From NCBI GenBank assembly GCA_029940235.1, contig JAOZRI010000001.1, positions 12,223 through 34,604 of the forward strand: DNA of 22,382 bases, given 5' to 3'. A program made the translations under genes and the position numbers. Of the stretch, positions 1 to 6,994 are shown in pieces (positions within the stretch are counted from its first letter, which is position 1; the number at the start of each line of letters is the position of its first letter). This DNA is from Desulfobacula sp. (GTDB taxonomy: Bacteria; Desulfobacterota; Desulfobacteria; Desulfobacterales; Desulfobacteraceae). The notes below the pieces were generated by a model that saw nothing but the letters and a program-made list of their open reading frames with translations, made no database searches and was not told where the DNA came from.

Positions 1-51
1 CCAGTCAATTCCATTAAGGTAGTAACGCTTAGATGTATTGAAAATTACCAT
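1..51 (-). CDS. Partial CDS, N-terminal 17 residues of an unidentified protein
   Basis: An open frame starts at an ATG that shares its A with the TAA stop of the ACP gene at 51-308 (TAATG overlap) and stays open to the window edge. The visible peptide begins MVIFNTSKRYYLNGIDW. The one-base overlap implies translational coupling, so this is very probably the next gene of the biosynthetic operon. Too little is visible to assign a family. Confidence 0.6.
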   Translation of the reverse strand, partial: MVIFNTSKRYYLNGIDW

Positions 52-308
52 TAATTATTGATAGCATTACTGATACTAACAGCCAGAGAATCAATCTTCT
101 TGATATCTTCCTGTGAAATGCCTGACTCCATAAGTTGGATTTTAAATTCTTTTTCAATAAATACAAACAACTCAACAAGTCCAAGTGAATCAAGACCAAG
201 TTCGTGCATTGGCATATTTGATTTGATATCTGACGGCTCCTCACCCACTGACAAAGCTATCTGCTCTGTAAGTTTTTTTTTAATCTCTTTAATATCAGGT
301 TTTTTCAA
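51..308 (-). CDS. Acyl carrier protein (first of three)
   Basis: An 85-residue acidic helical protein with the phosphopantetheine attachment motif GLDSLGLVEL, in which Ser41 would carry the 4'-phosphopantetheine arm. Length and motif are typical of free-standing type II ACPs. The start codon is TTG, five bases after the stop of the chain-length-factor gene, with GGAG inside the last codons of that gene as a possible ribosome site. No in-frame ATG precedes the conserved region. Aryl polyene clusters carry two ACP genes in this kind of setting, so this and the ACP at 2115-2387 are the likely carriers of the growing chain. It differs clearly in sequence from the other two ACPs here. The role is inferred from family and neighbours. 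Confidence 0.9.
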   Translation of the reverse strand: MKKPDIKEIKKKLTEQIALSVGEEPSDIKSNMPMHELGLDSLGLVELFVFIEKEFKIQLMESGISQEDIKKIDSLAVSISNAINN

Positions 309-313
309 CTTAT

Positions 314-895
314 TTACAGCTCCTCAATATAAATAAAAGGGTTAAGAATTTTTCCAGGGATTTTTATGGTACTCCCTTTTTCCAATAAGATGGAGGCCGC
401 ACCAGTATAAATCTTATTTTTTGCATAGGAGGGGAACGTACAGTGTTCATGGGCAGATACCATTGGGTCTGACTCCTCTTCTACATAACAGACAACAATT
501 TTTTTTGCCTGATCAAATTCAAGCCATGCATCAGCCAGAATCAATGCCTGTTTCAAAGGATCGTTGAAAGAGGTGATTGTAAGTGATTGTCCTCTGATGC
601 CAAGAGAAACTGCTATATACGAGGCAGCAGCATTATGAACTGAATGGGAAAATGTTGTTGGTGACACTCCTGAATCAGAATAATCTAAAAGATTGTCAAG
701 GAATTTAAAGGTTGTAACATGTGGTCCAAACAGTGTGGCAACAATAATTGAAATTTTTGTATCTTCATTGTTAAATTCAAATTCTGAACACGCTTTGTTG
801 GACGCAGACACAGCCATTTTTGTAAAAATATCTGCTCTTCTTATACCTTTTATTTTTGTATTTTTATCTGCAAATCCTTTACCAAGCAAATTCAC
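314..895 (-). CDS. Beta-ketoacyl synthase-like chain-length factor (ApeC-type)
   Basis: A 193-residue protein resembling the N-terminal half of a ketosynthase of the Ketoacyl-synt_2 type. The conserved stretch around residues 77-90 (GVSPTTFSHSVHNAA) is characteristic of the short chain-length factors in aryl polyene clusters. No active-site cysteine stands at the nucleophile position: residues 105-110 read LTITSF where active enzymes have NACSSG. It should therefore be non-catalytic and act by pairing with the ketosynthase encoded immediately upstream (898-2094), shaping the pocket that sets chain length. The start is GTG, two bases after the stop of that gene, with AGGAG at the ketosynthase end as ribosome site. 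Tight spacing and pairing with an intact KS strongly support a KS:CLF heterodimer. A degraded KS is less likely because the whole short domain is intact. Confidence 0.85.
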   Translation of the reverse strand: MNLLGKGFADKNTKIKGIRRADIFTKMAVSASNKACSEFEFNNEDTKISIIVATLFGPHVTTFKFLDNLLDYSDSGVSPTTFSHSVHNAAASYIAVSLGIRGQSLTITSFNDPLKQALILADAWLEFDQAKKIVVCYVEEESDPMVSAHEHCTFPSYAKNKIYTGAASILLEKGSTIKIPGKILNPFIYIEEL

Positions 896-897
896 TC

Positions 898-2094
898 TTA
901 CACTCTCCTGAAAATAACAGCTGAATTTTGACCACCAAAGGCAAGGGAAGTTGATAAAGCATATTCAGCTTTAAAACTGGTGTTTTTCGTTACAGGACTA
1001 AAAGCAATCTTGGGATCTTCCTGGGAAAACCCGGCATTCATGGGAAGCCACTGTTTTTGAAGTGACAGTATTGTTATTACAGCATCAATTGCTCCTGCAG
1101 CACCAAGTGTATGCCCGGTATACCCTTTTATGGAAAAAATTTTTGTTTGTTGTGAAAACATATTTTTAAAAACTAAACCCTCAACATGGTCATTATTTTT
1201 AGTTGCAGTTCCATGGGCGTTTATAAAATCAATATCTTTGGCACATAAATCATTATTTAACAAAGCTTTGCTGATTGCAGTTTTTAAACCCTGACCATCG
1301 GGTCGAGGCGCTGTTAAATGATAACCATCTACAGCAGTTGCATATGAGCAGCATTCAGATAGTATTGAAGCTTTACGTGCTATTGCAGTGGACTCTTTTT
1401 CCAGAACAATAAATGCTGCCCCCTCTCCAAGATTTAATCCGTCTCTGTTTTTATCAAAGGGTTTGCAAACTGAATCACTGAGAATTCCCAAAGAGTTAAA
1501 TCCTGCAACAGGAACACGATTTAATTCATCTGCACCCCCGGCAATGACAATATCGCAAATCCCTGTTTTAATCCACGACATGGCAACACCAATGGCATCA
1601 GTACCAGAGGAACATGCATTTACAACATTTACTCCAGGACCTGAAAAATTGTGTTCCAGAAGAAGTGCCTGGGAAATATCTCCGGAAAGATAGTGTTTTA
1701 CAGGATCATAGGATTTGACAGCTCCTGCTCGAAATTGTCTGTAGAATTCAATATCATTGAGCTGGCTTGCAACGGTTGTTCCGCAGCAGATTCCAACTCT
1801 TAAATTGTTTAAATCAAGCCTGCAGAAACCTGGTTTATCAGAATCAATGATTTGAGCCTGGACCAAAGCTTGCTTAAAGGCAATATCGGCAAGCTCTTTT
1901 GTACGCATTGTTAAATTTGATGTTTTGTTTAAAAAATCTGCTTTAAAAACAGGTTTGTCTATATCGCATTCAAATAAATCTATTTTTGAGTCATTAACCT
2001 TATTTGCCGTTAATGACTTAAAAGTTTCATCCATGGAGTTACCCAGGGCTGAAATTATACCCATACCAGTTATGAATATTTTTTCATCGTTCAT
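898..2094 (-). CDS. Beta-ketoacyl-ACP synthase, partner of the chain-length factor (ApeO/FabF-like)
   Basis: A 398-residue thiolase-fold condensing enzyme that would extend an ACP-bound chain by decarboxylative condensation with malonyl-ACP. The full triad is visible: Cys161 in VVNACSSGTD, His294 in INAHGTAT and His328 in KGYTGHTLGAAG. The N-terminus (IFITGMGIISALGNS) is typical of FabF, and the length matches the family (about 400-415). It sits 20 bases after the ACP at 2115-2387 and two bases before the chain-length factor, the arrangement seen for KS:CLF pairs in aryl polyene and type II polyketide clusters. It is distinct from the other ketosynthase (12335-13558). The iterative polyene role is inferred; condensing activity is well supported by the residues. 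Confidence 0.92.
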   Translation of the reverse strand: MNDEKIFITGMGIISALGNSMDETFKSLTANKVNDSKIDLFECDIDKPVFKADFLNKTSNLTMRTKELADIAFKQALVQAQIIDSDKPGFCRLDLNNLRVGICCGTTVASQLNDIEFYRQFRAGAVKSYDPVKHYLSGDISQALLLEHNFSGPGVNVVNACSSGTDAIGVAMSWIKTGICDIVIAGGADELNRVPVAGFNSLGILSDSVCKPFDKNRDGLNLGEGAAFIVLEKESTAIARKASILSECCSYATAVDGYHLTAPRPDGQGLKTAISKALLNNDLCAKDIDFINAHGTATKNNDHVEGLVFKNMFSQQTKIFSIKGYTGHTLGAAGAIDAVITILSLQKQWLPMNAGFSQEDPKIAFSPVTKNTSFKAEYALSTSLAFGGQNSAVIFRRV

Positions 2095-2114
2095 AATATC
2101 TGAATACCAATGCT

Positions 2115-2387
2115 TCAGGCATTAGCATAAATATGATCAGCCATGGTATCTATGGACACAAGGATTTCCCTGCCCTCTTCCATGTTTTGGATTTCTATGC
2201 CCCAGATGCGCTGTAAAAATACCACTATTTCAACAGCATCAAGTGAATCAAGACCTATGCTCCCATCACCAAATAATACTTCATCATCTTTAATATCTTC
2301 GGGTTCTATATCCTCGAGAGAAAGATTTTCAATTAATTCTTCTTTAAGTTGTGCTTTGATCTGTTCAAGGCTCTGCTTATCGGACAT
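2115..2387 (-). CDS. Acyl carrier protein (second of three)
   Basis: A 90-residue acidic protein with the phosphopantetheine motif SIGLDSLDAVEI; Ser48 is the expected attachment site. It is slightly longer than typical ACPs because of a Glu/Asp/Lys-rich N-terminal helix. A strong ribosome site (AAGGAGA) precedes the ATG. It lies 11 bases after the acyltransferase gene and 20 bases before the ketosynthase, so it is the nearest carrier to the KS:CLF pair. The motif (GLDSLDAVEIVVFLQ) and the position match the paired ACPs of aryl polyene clusters. Confidence 0.92.
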   Translation of the reverse strand: MSDKQSLEQIKAQLKEELIENLSLEDIEPEDIKDDEVLFGDGSIGLDSLDAVEIVVFLQRIWGIEIQNMEEGREILVSIDTMADHIYANA

Positions 2388-2398
2388 ATATTCTCCTT

Positions 2399-3298
2399 TT
2401 AAGTTTTATTTTTTTCCCAGACATCATGAAAAAGAAAACACTGGTATGGATATTCTTCAAAAAAATCATTTAGTATATCAGCATATTCCTGTACCCATTC
2501 AGATAGTTGGTTTTTTTTATTTTTACGACTCTTATACTCTGGATTTATGATATTTGTAAAGTCAACTTTATAAGTTTTAAAACCAATTTTAGAAGCTAAG
2601 GCGATTACAACAGGCACTTTAGTTGCAGCTGCAATTGCAAAAGCACCATAAGGAAAATTGGCCTTGTCACCCATAAAATTAACATTTAAAGATTCAAACC
2701 CATAGGATCTGTCCCCCATATATGAGACAATATTACCATCATTAAGCTCTTTGATCACAGGAACAACTCCGCCTAAATGCTCTTCAGGAGAAATGATGCC
2801 AAATTTATCATCAGTTGTATTAATATTAAGTGCTTTTTTAACAGCTTCATTATTTTCCGATCGCATGACAAGTGAAATTTTTTTATCAAATTGCTCAAGC
2901 TCAGTCATTGCAAGCTGCCAGTTGCCTGCATGTGCTGTCAAAAGGATATAACCTTTTTTTGATGAGGCAAGCTGATTAAGCATATCCATATCCACAAAAT
3001 TAAAAACAAAATCAATTGCTCCAGATATTTTTGCAATCCGGTCAATCAATTGTCTGCCCTGGCTGTAAAATAGTTTATATACTTTGAACCGTATTGTAAT
3101 TTTTGAATCTAAGGGAAAGCGTCTTTTTAAATAAGCAGATGCGGTTTTAACAGCTTTAGTGTCAAAAAGCCAGTAATGCAGGGTAACACCATATAAAAGA
3201 AAATATGCAGCATACAATCCGCCAAAACGTAAAAACATCCTGAAAAACCAGAAGCCTATTTTGTTTCCTCTCTGGGGTTGATCTATAGTATCAGGCAT
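2399..3298 (-). CDS. LpxL/HtrB-like lipid acyltransferase (LPLAT superfamily)
   Basis: A 299-residue protein with a membrane-anchoring N-terminal region (about residues 14-46, aromatic and hydrophobic), followed by the acyltransferase block LLTAHAGNWQLAM. This places the catalytic His123 in the pattern HxxxxQ; LpxL-type enzymes usually have HxxxxE or HxxxxD. Later conserved pieces include MGDRSYG and NFMGDKANFPYGAFA, typical of this family. It would transfer an ACP-bound acyl or polyene chain onto a lipid or sugar-lipid acceptor at the inner membrane. It overlaps the GT2-DUF2062 gene by eight bases, suggesting that glycosylation and acylation are coupled steps. Aryl polyene clusters regularly carry one such gene. 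The Q at the acidic position may be a subfamily trait. Confidence 0.82.
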   Translation of the reverse strand: MPDTIDQPQRGNKIGFWFFRMFLRFGGLYAAYFLLYGVTLHYWLFDTKAVKTASAYLKRRFPLDSKITIRFKVYKLFYSQGRQLIDRIAKISGAIDFVFNFVDMDMLNQLASSKKGYILLTAHAGNWQLAMTELEQFDKKISLVMRSENNEAVKKALNINTTDDKFGIISPEEHLGGVVPVIKELNDGNIVSYMGDRSYGFESLNVNFMGDKANFPYGAFAIAAATKVPVVIALASKIGFKTYKVDFTNIINPEYKSRKNKKNQLSEWVQEYADILNDFFEEYPYQCFLFHDVWEKNKT

Positions 3299-4469
3299 AT
3301 TCTTTCTTTGTTATTTTTTTTTGAATTTTAAGTGCTGTAAAATAGACAATCACAAATGCAATAACAGCATATAAAGGTGCCATCACCAAAGATCCTATAA
3401 GCCAGTCAAATAAATATTCTGACCAGTTTGTTTTAAATGAAGAGAGAGTAAAGTCTTTAATCCAGGCGCCATTACGTAAATAGTGTCCTGCTTCAATACA
3501 TATAAACGGTACAAAAGGTGGTGAATAAAAAACCTGAATACTTAAAGCCATGATTTTATTTAGATGCAGGCGTGCAGTTACATATATTATTGCTATTGAG
3601 TGGAAACCAATAATGGGCAGTACTGCCAAAATAGTACCAACCACAGCGGATAAAGCCAATGCCATGGGACTTGCATTCTCTTTTAACAGCATTTTAAAAA
3701 AACTGACTGGATTTAAAAAAAGGGAGACTTTGGAATTTGTATTATTTTCAATTAATTTCTTATGGGGCAGCGGTACAAGGCGACGTCCAATGAGCCGTGC
3801 ATGCATTAAGGAGATCCGCAGATTATCCTTAACTTTATTAAAGTGGGAAATACGAGTTTCAGGAGAATCATAAACAACATTGATCATGATTTCATTTATT
3901 GGTATTTGTGCCCATGCTGCCCTTGCTATTACCTCTATTTCAAAATCATAAAATGAACCATAAAGTTTTAATTTTGAAATAAGTTTAACAGGATATGCTC
4001 TGAAACCGCTTTGGGTGTCATTACAATCAAGACCTGTTTCTACTTTAAACCACATATTGGAAAATTTACGACCAAAACGACTGGAATCGGGTATAGTTGC
4101 CTGGTTAAAATTGCGGACACCTACATATAACGAATCTGGTTTATTCTCAATTGCTTCAAGAAAAGAGGGCAGATCTTCAGGAAGGTGTTGCCCGTCTCCA
4201 TCAATTGTTATCATAGAAAGAGCACCTTTTGCCTTGACATAGTTCATGGCAGTTAATAAAGCTGCACCCTTACCTGAATTTTTATCATGGCGGATAACTT
4301 CTGCTTTTGTATCTTTTAAAAGTTCAATAAGATTGGTATCGGTACTGCCGTCATCTATAACAAGAATATTTTTTATATAATTAAAACTTAGCTCAACTAT
4401 ATTTTTAATGGTAGCTGCATTGTTATATACTGGTATGACGCACCAGACAGAATCACTATTCATTGTCAT
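3291..4469 (-). CDS. Family 2 glycosyltransferase with C-terminal DUF2062 membrane domain
   Basis: A 392-residue protein. Residues 8-230 form a GT2 domain resembling dolichyl-phosphate-mannose-synthase types: VIPVYNNAATI near the start, VIDDGSTD at 37-44, and TIDGDGQHLPED at 88-99, where Asp90/Asp92 would bind metal and nucleotide sugar. Residues 255-380 form DUF2062, with hydrophobic helices at about 269-300 and 358-380 and the typical YSPPFVPF segment. The start at 4469 was chosen because its ATG overlaps the stop of the upstream radical SAM gene as ATGA; the frame is open to 4526, but that would create a long overlap. It probably transfers a sugar to a lipid carrier or product at the inner membrane. 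GT2-DUF2062 proteins are common beside LpxL-like acyltransferases in polyene-lipid clusters. Confidence 0.85.
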   Translation of the reverse strand: MTMNSDSVWCVIPVYNNAATIKNIVELSFNYIKNILVIDDGSTDTNLIELLKDTKAEVIRHDKNSGKGAALLTAMNYVKAKGALSMITIDGDGQHLPEDLPSFLEAIENKPDSLYVGVRNFNQATIPDSSRFGRKFSNMWFKVETGLDCNDTQSGFRAYPVKLISKLKLYGSFYDFEIEVIARAAWAQIPINEIMINVVYDSPETRISHFNKVKDNLRISLMHARLIGRRLVPLPHKKLIENNTNSKVSLFLNPVSFFKMLLKENASPMALALSAVVGTILAVLPIIGFHSIAIIYVTARLHLNKIMALSIQVFYSPPFVPFICIEAGHYLRNGAWIKDFTLSSFKTNWSEYLFDWLIGSLVMAPLYAVIAFVIVYFTALKIQKKITKKEYA

Positions 4470-5836
4470 CTTTTGACTCTTTTTTTGCCCTTCAGCCGAT
4501 TTTTGTCCGGTATTAAAAGATCCCACATAAGTCCTGTATGGCCCAATTTGTGCAAAAATTTTACACTGTTTTCAAGGGCATCGGGTGGAAAGACACAATG
4601 TCTGTAAGGTTTAAATTTTTCATTTAAAGTTGAATACATCCACTTTTTATCAAGACCCGGAGCAATATAATAAACAGGTTCTAATAAATCATCATCTTTT
4701 TTAAGAATTCCCTGTTTGATTGCAATGTCATGTAATTTTGTATTGGGAAGGATTCTAATCCCTAAGAATATAAAAGAGACAGTCTTTTTTAAATATATTA
4801 TATTGTTAATCCCCAGTTCAACACTCTTAACAGTTTCAAGGGGGCATCCAAACATAAAAAAATTGGCAGTTGCAATTTTATTATCTGTAAAGCTTTTATT
4901 ACATTCAATAACATCTTTGAACCTGAAAGATTTACCCAGACCTGCCAGAGTTTCATCTGACGCACCGTCAGAACCAATTTCCACTCCACGAACCCCGGTT
5001 TTAAGCATAAGGTCAATTACAGATTGAGAAATTTTTTCAGGCTTTATATAGGCTGTCCAGGGAATGGAGATGTTTTGTCTTGCCATCTCTTTTAACAACT
5101 CAATATAGTTGCCCTGTCTATCATTAAAAACAGAATCTGTGAAAAAAATCATCTTAACCTTACACTCTTTTATGAGAAATTGAATATCATCAATTGTCTC
5201 TTGAATATCACGATTGCGGAACACTTTGCCCTCAAGATAAGGATATGAGCAGTAAACACATTTATGTATACATCCACGTTTTGTCTGAACATTGGCAATG
5301 GAACCATTATCAAGGTAATAATTTAATATCTGTTTATCATACCAGGCTCTTTGTATCCCTGTACCTTTAAGGTCTGATTTTGCCTTTAAAATTTTATTTA
5401 CAGGTGTTTTGCCAGCTTCAAGCTGACTTACAAGTTCAACCATTAAATATTCACCTTCACCAACAATACCAAAATCTGCTCCAATTTTTTCAAGGAGTTG
5501 CTCCGGCAGAATGGAAAAAGCTGTACCGCCAAGGACAATAGTTGCATTACTGACAGATTTAATTTGACCAGCAATTAATTTTACAACGTCTGTATATTGT
5601 TCTTCATTGACAGAATTAACATTATCAATATTCCTCATTGATATTCCAATTATTTCAGGAGACTCTTTTTTTATGGAAGACAATAATTTTTCATAAGAAG
5701 AGTTATTCTGCAAAAAATCAAATTGAAAAACTCTGTTTCCGGCTTTTATAAGAGCATTTGCAACCATGCTCATTCCAAGAGGATATACTGGGTATGGGGA
5801 GGTGGCTATATTTGCATCAATTAAAAAACATTTCAT
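4466..5836 (-). CDS. B12-binding-like radical SAM protein, probable lipid/polyene modification
   Basis: A 456-residue protein. Residues 1-140 resemble the Rossmann-like B12-binding domain of class B radical SAM enzymes (PLGMSMVANALIKAG, VLGGTAFSILPEQ, GIVGEGEYLMVELV). However, the cobalamin signature DxHxxG is absent: after FQFDF41 there is no HxxG. The radical SAM core follows, with Cys189, Cys193 and Cys196 in the motif CIHKCVYC holding a 4Fe-4S cluster, then SDGASDETLAGLGKSF and FFMFGCPLET. Related proteins occur in lipid-biosynthesis clusters, where they are proposed to perform methylation or difficult C-C chemistry. It overlaps the next gene (GT2) by ATGA and follows the small dehydratase after 56 bases, which hold a 19-codon reading frame. 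The substrate is unknown; an acyl chain, sterol-like or carotenoid-like lipid are all possible. Confidence 0.8.
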   Translation of the reverse strand: MKCFLIDANIATSPYPVYPLGMSMVANALIKAGNRVFQFDFLQNNSSYEKLLSSIKKESPEIIGISMRNIDNVNSVNEEQYTDVVKLIAGQIKSVSNATIVLGGTAFSILPEQLLEKIGADFGIVGEGEYLMVELVSQLEAGKTPVNKILKAKSDLKGTGIQRAWYDKQILNYYLDNGSIANVQTKRGCIHKCVYCSYPYLEGKVFRNRDIQETIDDIQFLIKECKVKMIFFTDSVFNDRQGNYIELLKEMARQNISIPWTAYIKPEKISQSVIDLMLKTGVRGVEIGSDGASDETLAGLGKSFRFKDVIECNKSFTDNKIATANFFMFGCPLETVKSVELGINNIIYLKKTVSFIFLGIRILPNTKLHDIAIKQGILKKDDDLLEPVYYIAPGLDKKWMYSTLNEKFKPYRHCVFPPDALENSVKFLHKLGHTGLMWDLLIPDKNRLKGKKRVKR

Positions 5837-5892
5837 ATTTGTTGTTCCAGGGGTAGTGGATTGGAGTTGATTTGTTTATTGATAATGTTCAT
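5833..5892 (-). CDS. Possible 19-residue coupling ORF between dehydratase and radical SAM genes
   Basis: Directly after the TAG stop of the dehydratase gene, an ATG opens a 19-codon frame (MNIINKQINSNPLPLEQQI) that ends in a TGA overlapping the ATG of the radical SAM gene (ATGA). AGGA lies seven bases upstream. The radical SAM gene itself has only a weak ribosome site, so this frame could couple its translation to that of the dehydratase. Its first ten residues resemble the start of the dehydratase (MSLINRQINK), so it could also be a remnant of a small duplication. There is no evidence that the peptide itself functions. Confidence 0.3.
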   Translation of the reverse strand: MNIINKQINSNPLPLEQQI

Positions 5893-6264
5893 CTATTGTT
5901 CCTGCACAATCAGAGAGATTTTTGCAATAATTTTTTGTTCTTTAATGACTTTTCCCTGAAGTATAATACTTTTATCATCAATCTTTGATTTAACAAAAAA
6001 TGAGATAAGAGTGTCATCAAAAACAGGTTCAATAAATTTTGTCTGCTTTATCTGAATTAGTGTTAAACTCTTTTTGTTATATAATTCATACATGGAAATC
6101 ATGGTTTTTATCATAACAACACCTGGTAGAACAGGATTATCAGGAAAATGTCCCTGAAACCCGATAAAATTTTTATCAAACTTGATTTGTACATTCAAAC
6201 CATCTTGGAGATATTCAAGTTTGTCTTGAATTAATTTATTGATCTGTCTGTTTATTAAGCTCAT
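5893..6264 (-). CDS. FabZ/ApeI-like hotdog 3-hydroxyacyl-ACP dehydratase lacking the usual acidic residue
   Basis: A 123-residue single hotdog protein with the FabZ-family helix motif FQGHFPDNPVLPGVVMI; His39 is the expected catalytic histidine. In FabZ the Glu that completes the active site follows this motif (GVLxxE), but here that position is Lys53 (VVMIKTM). FabZ and FabA sites are built at the dimer interface, His from one chain and Asp/Glu from the other, so this protein may need a partner. The hotdog half of the fusion at 10089-11180 is the candidate. The role would be dehydration of 3-hydroxyacyl-ACP to trans-2-enoyl-ACP during chain growth. The start lies 29 bases inside the end of the lipoprotein gene; no later Met is suitable. 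Confidence 0.82.
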   Translation of the reverse strand: MSLINRQINKLIQDKLEYLQDGLNVQIKFDKNFIGFQGHFPDNPVLPGVVMIKTMISMYELYNKKSLTLIQIKQTKFIEPVFDDTLISFFVKSKIDDKSIILQGKVIKEQKIIAKISLIVQEQ

Positions 6265-6994
6265 TATCTGATTTTTTCAAGTTAGTTTTTTTAATCTCTT
6301 TAGCTGCCTTGATTTCTTTGGTGTTAATTTCAAGAACATATCCATATTTATAGTTTTTTAAAAAAATTTTATAGGGTATTTCTCTGCCATCTGTACCTCT
6401 GTCAACCATTTTATAATCATAATAATCAACTGACCAGATTTTCTTTTTATGTTCATACATTAATTTGGTAATTAATTTCAGAGGTTTCCCTCCAAAAATA
6501 TATTTATATTTTTTTTTATCTATTTGTTTGTTTATTGTAATATTATACTCGCTGAATTCAAGTGATTTATTTTGTAAAGCAATTTTTCTGTTAAAATAGA
6601 TATGCCCTATATCTTTTGTTATCATATCAACTGCCCTGTCAAGATTCTGTGCACCAAATTGAGGAATAACATAACTTGATACCACCCTGTCATTTTCTAT
6701 TTTCATTTTAAAAAGAGTTATACCCATGGGATTAAATCCTGCAACGGAAAAATTCTTTTTCTTTGTATCAAGTTTTGTAATGCCAAAAGCTGACATGGTT
6801 CTGCCTCTGAAAGTAAATATAGTCGAGTTTATAATATTTGCTTTTTGTAAAACCAGATTATTATATTGATTAATCTCTTTATATGCTGTCATTTCATTAA
6901 TGTTGTTCAATGCAATGAAATTATGTTCAGGTGCATTCATAGTTGCGCAGCCTGCCACAACCAATATGGAGAAAAAAATTAAGAAAAATTTCAT
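6236..6994 (-). CDS. Outer-membrane-type lipoprotein of the cluster (possibly DUF3261-like)
   Basis: A 252-residue protein starting MKFFLIFFSILVVAGC, a lipoprotein signal peptide with the lipobox VAGC; Cys16 would be lipidated after cleavage. The mature part is rich in beta-strand-like segments (FTFRGRTMSAFGITKLD, FSVAGFNPMGITLFKMKIE) and ends in a Lys/Glu-rich tail. Aryl polyene clusters carry a lipoprotein of the DUF3261 group at this position beside the exporter. I think this is that protein, but the assignment rests on context and general shape. It overlaps the exporter gene by ATGA and the dehydratase gene by 29 bases. A role in receiving the exported lipid at the outer membrane together with the LolA-like protein is inferred. 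Confidence 0.7.
   Translation of the reverse strand: MKFFLIFFSILVVAGCATMNAPEHNFIALNNINEMTAYKEINQYNNLVLQKANIINSTIFTFRGRTMSAFGITKLDTKKKNFSVAGFNPMGITLFKMKIENDRVVSSYVIPQFGAQNLDRAVDMITKDIGHIYFNRKIALQNKSLEFSEYNITINKQIDKKKYKYIFGGKPLKLITKLMYEHKKKIWSVDYYDYKMVDRGTDGREIPYKIFLKNYKYGYVLEINTKEIKAAKEIKKTNLKKSDNELNKQTDQ

Noticed and set aside
4470..4526. A 19-codon upstream extension of the GT2-DUF2062 gene
   Set aside because: It would overlap the radical SAM gene by 61 bases; the internal ATG at 4469 gives a standard ATGA overlap and keeps the complete GT2 domain.
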